Below are positions 37,494 through 44,902 of a DNA stretch of 64,000 nt, in pieces; the stretch's first letter is position 1; the number at the start of each line of letters is the position of its first letter. The DNA is from Clostridiales bacterium (GTDB taxonomy: Bacteria; Bacillota; Clostridia; Saccharofermentanales; Saccharofermentanaceae). Where the stretch lies: positions 124,001 to 188,000 of the forward strand of contig JAGCSR010000049.1 of NCBI GenBank assembly GCA_017964005.1, given 5' to 3'. Below the pieces are notes generated by a model. That model had not been told where the DNA came from. It worked only from the letters and a program-made list of their open reading frames with translations, and searched no databases. The position numbers and the translations under genes are program-made.

Positions 37494-38291
37494 ATGAACA
37501 GCAATAGTGCAATAACAGGTCTGAACTTCAGATACAAAAAGCTAATTGGATTGATAGAACAATTGAATGTAAAGATTAGCATACTGCCACCAGGCAGGAT
37601 CAGGATTGACAGACACTACAAACAACCGTACTTTTACCATGTCGATGAAACAACAGATGAATTCGGGAGACGACTTGGCCCAAACGACCAACAACTGATA
37701 GATGATTTGATTCAAAAGCAGTATTTTACGAAAGTCCTAAGGTCAGCAGAACGGGAAAAACGATTCTTAGAGAAGCTGATAACTCAATACCCCGACCAAC
37801 TTCCCGAAGATGTTTATGATAGGCTTTGCCCTGAACGCAAGGCCCGCGCTGTCCCGATAATCAAGCCTGACGACGAGTTTGTCAGGGAGTGGCAGAACCG
37901 TCCCTTTAAGACTAAGGGAATCAAGGACGGACTGCCGAGATTTACGACACTGAAAGGGGAAGAGGTCAGATCTAAATCCGAGAAGATTATCGCGGATCAT
38001 TTTTACTTGAATAATGTGCCGTATAAATATGAGTGTCCGCTTGTCCTTGCGGGAGAAACGATACATCCGGACTTTACGATCTTAAGGGTCAGTGACAGGA
38101 AGGAGATATACCATGAACATCTGGGCGCAATGGACAGTGAAGATTACACTGCGGATATTCCCAGAAGAGTTAATCTCTACATTGCGGGAGGGATATATCA
38201 GGGGGACAGGCTTTTTATGTCATTTGAGTCATTAGAGTATCCTTTGGATATGAGGCAGATAGAGGAAATGACACGAGAACGATACAGGTGA
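37494..38291 (+). CDS. Predicted PD-(D/E)XK-like nuclease-fold protein, isolated
   Basis: 265 residues, no close family name. The N-terminal half is helical and charged, with a glutamine-rich stretch around 65-100. The C-terminal half has a pattern like PD-(D/E)XK nucleases: Glu163 in SKSEK, Asp193 in HPDFTIL and Glu208 in YHEHLG, each on predicted helix or strand positions. The usual Lys is not at its normal place. The first few hundred bases are more A-rich than neighbouring genes, which suggests transfer. GGAGG lies 4 bases before the ATG. It is preceded by the repeat array and followed by a structured RNA, and no partner gene is adjacent. Nuclease activity is an inference. Confidence 0.7.
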   Translation: MNSNSAITGLNFRYKKLIGLIEQLNVKISILPPGRIRIDRHYKQPYFYHVDETTDEFGRRLGPNDQQLIDDLIQKQYFTKVLRSAEREKRFLEKLITQYPDQLPEDVYDRLCPERKARAVPIIKPDDEFVREWQNRPFKTKGIKDGLPRFTTLKGEEVRSKSEKIIADHFYLNNVPYKYECPLVLAGETIHPDFTILRVSDRKEIYHEHLGAMDSEDYTADIPRRVNLYIAGGIYQGDRLFMSFESLEYPLDMRQIEEMTRERYR

Positions 38292-38335
38292 TGATATCCG
38301 GGATCGAATACATTTACTACATAACGCTCGGCCAG

Positions 38336-38534
38336 ATCGACCGTACATCTTCCGCAACCCGTGTAAGCCCCAAACTGCAGATCGGACCTGCGCAGTCAAC
38401 CCCGTAAGCATTCGAAGAATGTGCCCGAAGGGCAGGGTTGACGGCGGAAGGCCCGATCTGTACATACATGATAACGGGTTGCGGTCGATAGTGAAGTAAC
38501 CCCCAAAGTTGAACATACTTTGGGGGTTCACTTT
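38336..38534 (+). ncRNA. Candidate structured non-coding RNA of unknown family
   Basis: Nested helices can be paired by eye. P1 is 38336-38341 with 38484-38489. P2 is 38353-38362 with 38474-38483 (10 bp, perfect). P3 is 38376-38385 with 38453-38462 (10 bp). P4 is 38395-38402 with 38435-38442 (8 bp). Two apical hairpins with GAA loops follow (38409-38421 and 38423-38433). P2 and P3 are separated by a nearly symmetric bubble of 13 and 11 bases, and P3 and P4 by one of 9 and 10. A strong 12-bp hairpin closes the 3' side. No open frame covers it. The overall rod-with-bubble shape recalls 6S RNA, but the forked tip does not, and no Rfam family was recognised. The promoter is not clear. Confidence 0.55.
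38498..38534 (+). terminator. Terminator-like hairpin after the structured RNA
   Basis: AACCCCCAAAGT pairs perfectly with ACTTTGGGGGTT (12 bp, 7-base loop). The following tract CACTTT is a poor U-run, so efficiency is uncertain. It separates the RNA from the next promoter. Confidence 0.65.
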
Positions 38535-38594
38535 AGGTTGTGGCAGCCCTTCTGACAGTATTGCGGGAATAATGAATGAATATTTTGCCCTTCT

Positions 38595-38621
38595 TTGACA
38601 GGCAATAAAGAATGGTATAAT
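38595..38621 (+). promoter_or_regulatory. Promoter of the GH25 gene
   Basis: Consensus TTGACA (38595-38600) and TATAAT (38616-38621), but with a short 15-base spacer. Transcription would start near 38628, so the start codon must lie downstream, consistent with GTG at 38673. A GGCGC/GCGCC hairpin lies in the leader (38630-38648). Confidence 0.7.
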
Positions 38622-38672
38622 TATCCCGTGGCGCATACTTTTCGCGCCGAATTTTCGAAGGGATCGGTAAAA

Positions 38673-39953
38673 GTGAAGAAGAGCAGCAGCAAAGACAATC
38701 CGGGATCTGTGGAAGACAAGGACGGCAAGTCTTCGGCGGACAAGAGCAAACCCCAGGCAAGGGATTCCAAGAAGAAGCCCGCGAAAGGCCGGGGAGGCAT
38801 CGGCATACTCGTTGCGACGGGTATCGTTGCGGTTGCCATAGTCTATGCGGCGGTAGCGGCTCTGATCATTTACTTCAGAGATCCCGGAGACGATGTTGAG
38901 GCAACGACCCCGGTACCTGAGAGCTCCGGGGCACCCGAACCGACGGATCTTACTGCCGTAACCGCCGAGACTTCCGGCAGGGGCACTAGAAATACCGATC
39001 CTGCCGTGCTAAAGGGGATCGATGCCAATGCTCCGTACATCCTGGATAATAAGAACATCACCCTCGACATCGCCAAAGGACAGAAGATGGATGATACGGC
39101 TCTTGACGGGGCTTTGAGCTATATAGACGATTACGACCCCAATCCGGCAGTCACATATACGGGTGAGGTCAACGATGCCGCATCGGGGACATATCCGATC
39201 AAGGTAACGATTACCGACTGGGCGGGGAATTCCGTGTCCTGCGATATTAAAGTCAAGGTGTGGGATTCTACGGGTTACACACCTCCCACGACCCAGTCTA
39301 CGAAGGAGCCCGAGCCCAAATACTTCAAGTTCGAAGATTTCGTCGCAAAGTATGGAAGCCGCGGAACGGCAGTCGGCATAGATGTTTCCAAGTGGCAGGG
39401 CAATATTGATTTTAACAAGGTCAAGGCTGCCGGATGTGACTTCGTGATCATGAGGTGCGGCGTTTATTATGAGAAGGAGTTTAAGCTGGACCCGACTTTC
39501 GAGGCTAACTATGCCAATGCCAAGGCGGCAGGACTTAAGGTCGGGATCTATTACGCGTCTTCTGATGCTACCGTTGATGAGGTCAGGGAGAATGCCAATA
39601 AGCTCATTGATGCTCTGAACGGGGATAAGCTTGATTTCCCTGTGGTTTTCGACTGGGAGAACTTCGGGCATATCCAAAGATACAAAGTGAGCTTGAACGA
39701 TCTTTGCAATCTGTATGATGTTTTCGAGCAGGCATGCAACGAGAGAGGATATGAGACGATGCTTTATGCCAGCAAGTATTACCTTACCGAGATCTGGAAA
39801 CCTTCGGATTCCGTTACGGTATGGCTGGCACAGTATAACGAGAAGATCACATACAAGGGGTCGTTTTATATGTGGCAGGTATCGGACTGCGGCAAGATAG
39901 ACGGTATTGACGGACCTGTGGATATGGATATCCTCATGCCTCAAGGAGAATGA
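38673..39953 (+). CDS. Membrane-anchored GH25 lysozyme (N-acetylmuramidase)
   Basis: Cleaves the glycan strand of peptidoglycan outside the cell. From the GTG at 38673 (AAGGGA ribosome-binding site) the 426 residues read: a Lys/Ser-rich cytoplasmic tail, one membrane helix (about 43-67), a Thr/Pro/Glu linker, and an Ig-like/cadherin-type module (about 115-198, ending in VTITDWAGN...KVKVWD). The GH25 domain then runs from about 232 to the end. Catalytic acids sit in GIDVSKWQG (Asp near 237) and VVFDWENFG. The frame also extends upstream through the promoter, which rules out those earlier starts. It is likely anchored rather than released, for wall remodelling. Confidence 0.92.
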   Translation: MKKSSSKDNPGSVEDKDGKSSADKSKPQARDSKKKPAKGRGGIGILVATGIVAVAIVYAAVAALIIYFRDPGDDVEATTPVPESSGAPEPTDLTAVTAETSGRGTRNTDPAVLKGIDANAPYILDNKNITLDIAKGQKMDDTALDGALSYIDDYDPNPAVTYTGEVNDAASGTYPIKVTITDWAGNSVSCDIKVKVWDSTGYTPPTTQSTKEPEPKYFKFEDFVAKYGSRGTAVGIDVSKWQGNIDFNKVKAAGCDFVIMRCGVYYEKEFKLDPTFEANYANAKAAGLKVGIYYASSDATVDEVRENANKLIDALNGDKLDFPVVFDWENFGHIQRYKVSLNDLCNLYDVFEQACNERGYETMLYASKYYLTEIWKPSDSVTVWLAQYNEKITYKGSFYMWQVSDCGKIDGIDGPVDMDILMPQGE

Positions 39954-39954
39954 T

Positions 39955-41001
39955 ATGGCATTTAAGAGTGACAATAAGAGATCCAAAGCAGGGATAGACT
40001 ATAGAGCATTCACGGACCTTATGGACAAAGATCCCGATAAGTCCCGTCTCGTGCTGGTGCACGGGGATGAGAATTATCTGGCAGAACAGGTGATATCGGC
40101 TTTGGAAGACTACTGGATCGCCCCGGGAGCCAGGGATATGGATATGAACGTGATCGATACCAGGTTTTCCGAGAAATTCGATATGGATAAGCTTATCGAT
40201 GCGGCGATGTGCGTGCCGTGGATGTCCAAGGCAAGGCTTGTTGTCGTAAAAGGTGCGGATATTACTTCATACCAGGCAACTGATAAGCAGATAGCTTTTC
40301 TTAAAGAACTTCCGTCTTCCAGTGCGGTCGTGTTCTGGGATTCTGACGCAAAATTCAAGGCGTCAACCCCGGTGTATAAAGCTATTGCCGGAGCCGGAGT
40401 TGTCGTGTCGACTCCGATAGGAAATGACAGGGAAGTTGCCGATTGGGTAAGAACGAAGGTTTCCAATGACGGATATAAGACTGATGACCGCTGCGCCGTG
40501 TCCATTGCCGGCAGGTGCCAGAACTCCCTGATGACGGTGTCTCACGAGCTCGACAAGCTTTATTTGTTCTGTGAAGCCCGCAATACAAGAGTTTTGACCT
40601 ATGACATGATAGAGGAATGCTGTCCTCCGGATCTTACGGCAGTGGTGTTCGACATCATGGATTCCTGCGGTACCGGTAGCGCGGACAAGGCCCTGTCAAC
40701 ACTGTCGCGGCTGCTTGCCGCCGGTGAGCCCGTGGCAAGACTGAGGGTTACTGTCGTGGGATACCTGAGAAAGCTCATCTGCGCCAAGGAACTGGGCAAT
40801 GCAGACGCTCTGGCTCAGGAACTCGGAATGCATCCCTATCCTGCGGGCAAGATGGTCCGTCAGGTCAGGAACTTCAGTATGGATAAGCTTATCAAGCTCT
40901 ATATTGACGGTGCCAATTACGATTCTGAGTTCAAGCACGGCAATATCGATGAGCGCGCGGCGCTGGAACTGCTGATAATCGCGGCCTGCGGAGCAAGATG
41001 A
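39955..41001 (+). CDS. holA: DNA polymerase III subunit delta
   Basis: Clamp-loader delta subunit, which opens the beta sliding clamp. The 348 residues show the family layout: an N-terminal AAA-like domain (RLVLVHGDENYLAEQVI), SKARLVVVKGAD, a middle domain (INSLM-like QNSLMTVSHELDKL), and a C-terminal collar domain (YLRKLICAKEL). The ATG at 39955 overlaps the GH25 stop (TGATATG), with AAGGAG upstream. Confidence 0.9.
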   Translation: MAFKSDNKRSKAGIDYRAFTDLMDKDPDKSRLVLVHGDENYLAEQVISALEDYWIAPGARDMDMNVIDTRFSEKFDMDKLIDAAMCVPWMSKARLVVVKGADITSYQATDKQIAFLKELPSSSAVVFWDSDAKFKASTPVYKAIAGAGVVVSTPIGNDREVADWVRTKVSNDGYKTDDRCAVSIAGRCQNSLMTVSHELDKLYLFCEARNTRVLTYDMIEECCPPDLTAVVFDIMDSCGTGSADKALSTLSRLLAAGEPVARLRVTVVGYLRKLICAKELGNADALAQELGMHPYPAGKMVRQVRNFSMDKLIKLYIDGANYDSEFKHGNIDERAALELLIIAACGAR

Positions 41002-41002
41002 T

Positions 41003-41521
41003 ATGCACAGGTTCCTTGTCTGTTCGGATATTCACAGAAACTGTGAAGGTTTTGTCAAAGCCCTTAATATGGCTGCTCAAGAAGGCGTCATAGAGAAGAT
41101 CTTTATCGCCGGGGACTTGGAACTCCCGCCGGATTCTGTTGCCGATGCGATCTATAACTGTGAAGGATTTGACAAGACCCCTGATTTCTACATGGTCAAA
41201 GGCAATTGTGACGAATATAACTGCGGCCAGGCGGGGGATATCGTTATTGACAATATCCCCGGCGGTCACAAGATCCTGCTGACTCACGGACACAGATATC
41301 AGGTAAAGTCGGATCATTCGATCCTTGCTGCCATAGCCAAAGCCAAAGGCTGCGATATTGCTATATTCGGGCATACCCACATGTTTTGTAAGGAATACCA
41401 GTTCGGAGTGCACCTTCTGAACCCGGGGGCAATAAACTTCGGATACATGTGTCCCAACGGATTTGCGATCCTGACAACTGACGGGAACGGCGCTTTGGAC
41501 TTCGTTCATATCGATATTTGA
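41003..41521 (+). CDS. YfcE/MJ0936-type metallophosphoesterase
   Basis: A 172-residue calcineurin-like phosphoesterase of the small YfcE class. Metal-binding motifs are visible in order: CSDIHRN (residue 8), AGDLE, KGNCDEY, LTHGHR and FGHTHM. Substrate unknown; family members hydrolyse phosphodiesters in vitro. It starts one base after the holA stop, so it is coupled to it. Confidence 0.9.
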   Translation: MHRFLVCSDIHRNCEGFVKALNMAAQEGVIEKIFIAGDLELPPDSVADAIYNCEGFDKTPDFYMVKGNCDEYNCGQAGDIVIDNIPGGHKILLTHGHRYQVKSDHSILAAIAKAKGCDIAIFGHTHMFCKEYQFGVHLLNPGAINFGYMCPNGFAILTTDGNGALDFVHIDI

Positions 41522-41615
41522 CCTATCCCTTATATTAGATTAAAATTATCAAGTTATGGTATCGGATAGTGTTTTTACGCTCTGATATCTCGAAAACATT
41601 ACTTCGGAGGATATG

Positions 41616-42815
41616 ATGGCTGACAAGATCAAGATGACGACGCCCCTGGTAGAGATGGACGGCGATGAGATGACAAGGATCATCTGGAAGCAGATAAAGG
41701 ATATCTGCATCGAACCTTTCGTTGAACTTAAGACCGAATATTATGACCTGTCCCTGCCTAACCGCGAGAAGACGGGAGATCAGGTTACTCTGGATGCGGC
41801 GTTAAGGACAAAGGAACTGGGAGTTGCAGTCAAGTGTGCAACGATTACCCCCAATGCCCAGAGAATGGAAGAATATAATCTTACCAAGATGTGGAAATCC
41901 CCCAACGGGACGATCCGTGCAACTTTGGACGGTACGGTCTTCAGGGCTCCTATCCTGGTCGACGGCATCAAGCCTTTCGTATCCTGCTGGAAAAAGCCCA
42001 TTACCATTGCCCGTCACGCTTACGGCGATGTTTACCGTGATACGGAATTTGCAGTGCAGGGACCCTGCAGGGCAGAGCTTACGCTGAAGTTCCCCGACGG
42101 CCGCGAGGACAGTTCGACTATTTTCGAATTCGATGGCAACGGTATAGTTCAGGGGCTTTATAACACGGATAAGTCGATCACGGCTTTCGCGAAGTCCTGC
42201 TTCAATTATGCCCTCGACACCAAGCAGTCACTGTGGTTTGCGACCAAGGATACCATCTCCAAGACCTATGATCACAGGTTCAAGGATATCTTCGCCGAAG
42301 TGTATGAGAAGGAATACAAGGATAAGTTTGAAGCAGCCGGCATTGAATATTTCTATACTCTCATTGATGATGCGGTTGCCCGTGTAATGAGATCTGAAGG
42401 CGGGTTTGTCTGGGCTCTCAAGAACTATGACGGAGATGTCATGAGCGATATGCTTGCTTCTGCCTGCGGTTCCCTGGCTATGATGACATCTGTTCTCGTA
42501 TCACCTGACGGTAAGTACGAGTATGAGGCTGCCCACGGTACGGTTACCCGTCACTACTATAGATACCTCAAGGGCGAGAAAACCTCGACGAACCCTGTAG
42601 CGACGCTTTTCGCGTGGTCAGGTGCTTTGAGGAAAAGGGCACAGATGGATGGACTGTCCGATCTGGAAGATTTCGCAGACCGCCTCGAGAAAGCCACACT
42701 TGATACCATAGGACAGGGTATAATCACAGGTGACCTGAACAGCCTTCTTGACCGCGAGGACAAGAAAGTCGTAAATACGGAAGAGTTCCTTACCGCTATA
42801 AGCGAGAGGATCTGA
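41616..42815 (+). CDS. icd: NADP-dependent isocitrate dehydrogenase
   Basis: Oxidative decarboxylation of isocitrate to 2-oxoglutarate, giving NADPH and the carbon skeleton of glutamate. The sequence is of the eukaryote-like dimeric type ([57 protein letters not shown]). The length of 399 residues fits. Of two adjacent ATGs, the one at 41616 is better spaced (5 bases) from GGAGG. Confidence 0.96.
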   Translation: MADKIKMTTPLVEMDGDEMTRIIWKQIKDICIEPFVELKTEYYDLSLPNREKTGDQVTLDAALRTKELGVAVKCATITPNAQRMEEYNLTKMWKSPNGTIRATLDGTVFRAPILVDGIKPFVSCWKKPITIARHAYGDVYRDTEFAVQGPCRAELTLKFPDGREDSSTIFEFDGNGIVQGLYNTDKSITAFAKSCFNYALDTKQSLWFATKDTISKTYDHRFKDIFAEVYEKEYKDKFEAAGIEYFYTLIDDAVARVMRSEGGFVWALKNYDGDVMSDMLASACGSLAMMTSVLVSPDGKYEYEAAHGTVTRHYYRYLKGEKTSTNPVATLFAWSGALRKRAQMDGLSDLEDFADRLEKATLDTIGQGIITGDLNSLLDREDKKVVNTEEFLTAISERI

Positions 42816-42834
42816 AGATAAAGGAGAAATTGAC

Positions 42835-43359
42835 ATGAGTTATTACAAGACATGGATCGACAGATCGGAGACCATTACCAATAAGCAGATCTACGCTGAT
42901 TACATCAAGAAGTACTATACGATGGAAGAGCGTGCTTATAAGACTATCCTCGGCGCGTATCCGGATAATTCCGAATATGTTGAGGGTATTGCCAAGCCCC
43001 TTGCATATAAGCTGGGTTTTGACGCGGATACCATGGATATCTTCGTAGGATTCTTAGACGGCATCAAGACGAGCCTTAAGAACCAGGATGACCTTGATGT
43101 TGAGAATGTGGATGACGATGCTCAGATCAAACTTGATATTGACTACGAGAAGCTCTTCTACAATATGCTGGATGCAAAGGCCGAATGGCTTTACAAGATG
43201 CCTGAGTGGAAGAGCATCCTTGAAGAAGATAAGATGAGACAGATCACACGTGATTACCGCGAGGCTAACATGGCTCATTCCGACCATATCGGCCGTAACG
43301 ACCCTTGTCCCTGCGGTTCAGGCAAGAAATACAAGAACTGCTGCGGCAAGAAGAACTGA
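42835..43359 (+). CDS. SEC-C metal-binding domain protein of unknown function
   Basis: 174 residues. The first 150 are helical and acidic with no recognised domain. The last 22 form a SEC-C zinc motif ([18 protein letters not shown]), the same tail that ends SecA at 58674. SEC-C tails bind SecB or the ribosome in other proteins, so a role near the ribosome or the secretion motor is possible but not shown. AGGAG lies 7-8 bases before the ATG, 20 bases after icd. Confidence 0.85.
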   Translation: MSYYKTWIDRSETITNKQIYADYIKKYYTMEERAYKTILGAYPDNSEYVEGIAKPLAYKLGFDADTMDIFVGFLDGIKTSLKNQDDLDVENVDDDAQIKLDIDYEKLFYNMLDAKAEWLYKMPEWKSILEEDKMRQITRDYREANMAHSDHIGRNDPCPCGSGKKYKNCCGKKN

Positions 43360-43388
43360 TCCTTACGGCCTTTATGAGGTGATCCGTT

Positions 43389-44288
43389 GTGCGCAAACTC
43401 CTGACATCCAAGTGGTTCATCATATTGGTAACGGTCCTTATCCTGATCGTTATCATAGGTGTCGGTTTTATTCCGGGGAGCCCGGTAAGGAACCTGGTTA
43501 AGCCCGTGTCCGGATTGGCAAGTCCTGTACAGGGATTTGTCAAGAACATAGGTGACATGATCGGGGATGCCAGGTCAGCGCTTTTCGACGGTATCGCCAT
43601 AAGGGAAGAGAACGAATCCCTCAAAGAACAGATTGCCCAGCTTCAGTATTCTCTTACGCAGAGTGAGGAAGCCGCTATCAGATACGAAGAACTCAAGGAT
43701 GCCCTGCACATCAAGGATACCTTCAGTAAATACGATGTTTACGGCGTGGCGATCCTGTCCCGAGATGCTGATGAGTGGTTCTCCGTTATCCGTGTTGATG
43801 CCGGATCCCGTGACGGGGTGGACTTAGGATCAGGTCAGGCATATGCCGTTGTCGATGTCGAGATGAACCTCGTAGGAAGGGTCATTGAGACGGATGCCAC
43901 TAATTCCAAGATACTGACTCTCATGCACGAGAGTTTCCGTGTGTCCTGCAAGGTCAATGAGGTTAACGGCGCATATGTAACCATGTCGGGTGACGCGACT
44001 CTCAAGAAAAACGGATTGTGTCTACTAACCGATATCAACCCCGATGTTGTTTTGGAGGAAGGCGATGTTATCGTAACTTCAGGCGAGGGAGGTCTGTTCC
44101 CGGAGGGTATTCCCGTAGGTACGGTAGAAGCCGTTGACTATTCCGACCCTCTGAATGTTACTGCTACGTTGAGACCTTATACTGATGTATCTCAGCTTAA
44201 GGATGTATTTATCATGATTCCTGTTCAGGATGAAGAAGGAGAGACTGACGGGGCGCCCGACACAACGGAAAGTGAGGCTTTGAGATGA
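43389..44288 (+). CDS. mreC: Rod shape-determining protein MreC
   Basis: Scaffold of the elongasome that links MreB and PBP2 at the membrane. One N-terminal membrane helix (about 9-27) is followed by a coiled coil (REENESLKEQIAQLQYSL, about 77-100) and two beta-barrel lobes (AILSRDADEWFSVIRVDAG, VIVTSGEGGLFPEGIPVGTV). The GTG start at 43389 has GAGGTGAT upstream. Its last bases overlap mreD (ATGA). Confidence 0.95.
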   Translation: MRKLLTSKWFIILVTVLILIVIIGVGFIPGSPVRNLVKPVSGLASPVQGFVKNIGDMIGDARSALFDGIAIREENESLKEQIAQLQYSLTQSEEAAIRYEELKDALHIKDTFSKYDVYGVAILSRDADEWFSVIRVDAGSRDGVDLGSGQAYAVVDVEMNLVGRVIETDATNSKILTLMHESFRVSCKVNEVNGAYVTMSGDATLKKNGLCLLTDINPDVVLEEGDVIVTSGEGGLFPEGIPVGTVEAVDYSDPLNVTATLRPYTDVSQLKDVFIMIPVQDEEGETDGAPDTTESEALR

Positions 44289-44902
44289 GAAGATTTCCTT
44301 TCCGTCAGGTTATTGCTTACACGGTCTATATCATCCTGGTGTTCTGTATCCAGGTATCTTATTCTTCCGAGATGAGCTTTATGGGACAGATCCCTGATCT
44401 CATGTTCGTATTTACCGTGTTGACGGCTTATTACTTCGGATTCCGTGACGGAGTCATAGTCGGCCTGATACTCGGTCTGTTAAGGGACTGTTTCTGCGCG
44501 CCGTGTGTTACCGGACTGGACGGATCCCTCGTGGTGACCTGCGGTATCGGGATGCTGGTAATGTTTCTTGCCGCATCTGTCGCAAGTGCGTTCTTTACGG
44601 GAAGGATGAAGCGTAATGTGCCGTTCTCTTTCGTTACCGTAGCCGTCGTGACCATGCTCTATAAACTGTCGGGTTATGTTTTGACGGTGTTTTGGTATAT
44701 GACCGTTTCCCGCGCAGGAAATGCCGAGAGTTTCACAGATCATATCGTTCGTTCGCTCCTGCCTCAGACAGGACTCAATCTGTTGGCGGCTGTTCCATTG
44801 GTATTTCTTCTGAAATTCCTGGGCCCTTACAAACGTGGTCCTGCTAAGAACAGGGAAGATGACAAGATCATATCCGGAGAAGGAAATTGGGTGACATATT
44901 GA
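44285..44902 (+). CDS. mreD: Rod shape-determining protein MreD
   Basis: Small polytopic membrane protein of the elongasome, 205 residues with about five to six helices. The family segment GFRDGVIVGLILGLLRDCF is clear. It overlaps mreC by 4 bases and PBP2 by 16, indicating one tightly coupled operon. Confidence 0.9.
   Translation: MRRFPFRQVIAYTVYIILVFCIQVSYSSEMSFMGQIPDLMFVFTVLTAYYFGFRDGVIVGLILGLLRDCFCAPCVTGLDGSLVVTCGIGMLVMFLAASVASAFFTGRMKRNVPFSFVTVAVVTMLYKLSGYVLTVFWYMTVSRAGNAESFTDHIVRSLLPQTGLNLLAAVPLVFLLKFLGPYKRGPAKNREDDKIISGEGNWVTY

Noticed and set aside
38336..38534. Identification of the structured RNA as SRP RNA, tmRNA or RNase P RNA
   Set aside because: No SRP tip sequence, no tRNA-like ends or tag frame, and too short for RNase P. 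6S RNA remains only a topological resemblance.
39009..39986. Long minus-strand open frame of 325 codons
   Set aside because: It lies wholly antisense to the GH25 gene and start of holA, with low-complexity Ile/Leu/Arg translation and no motif.
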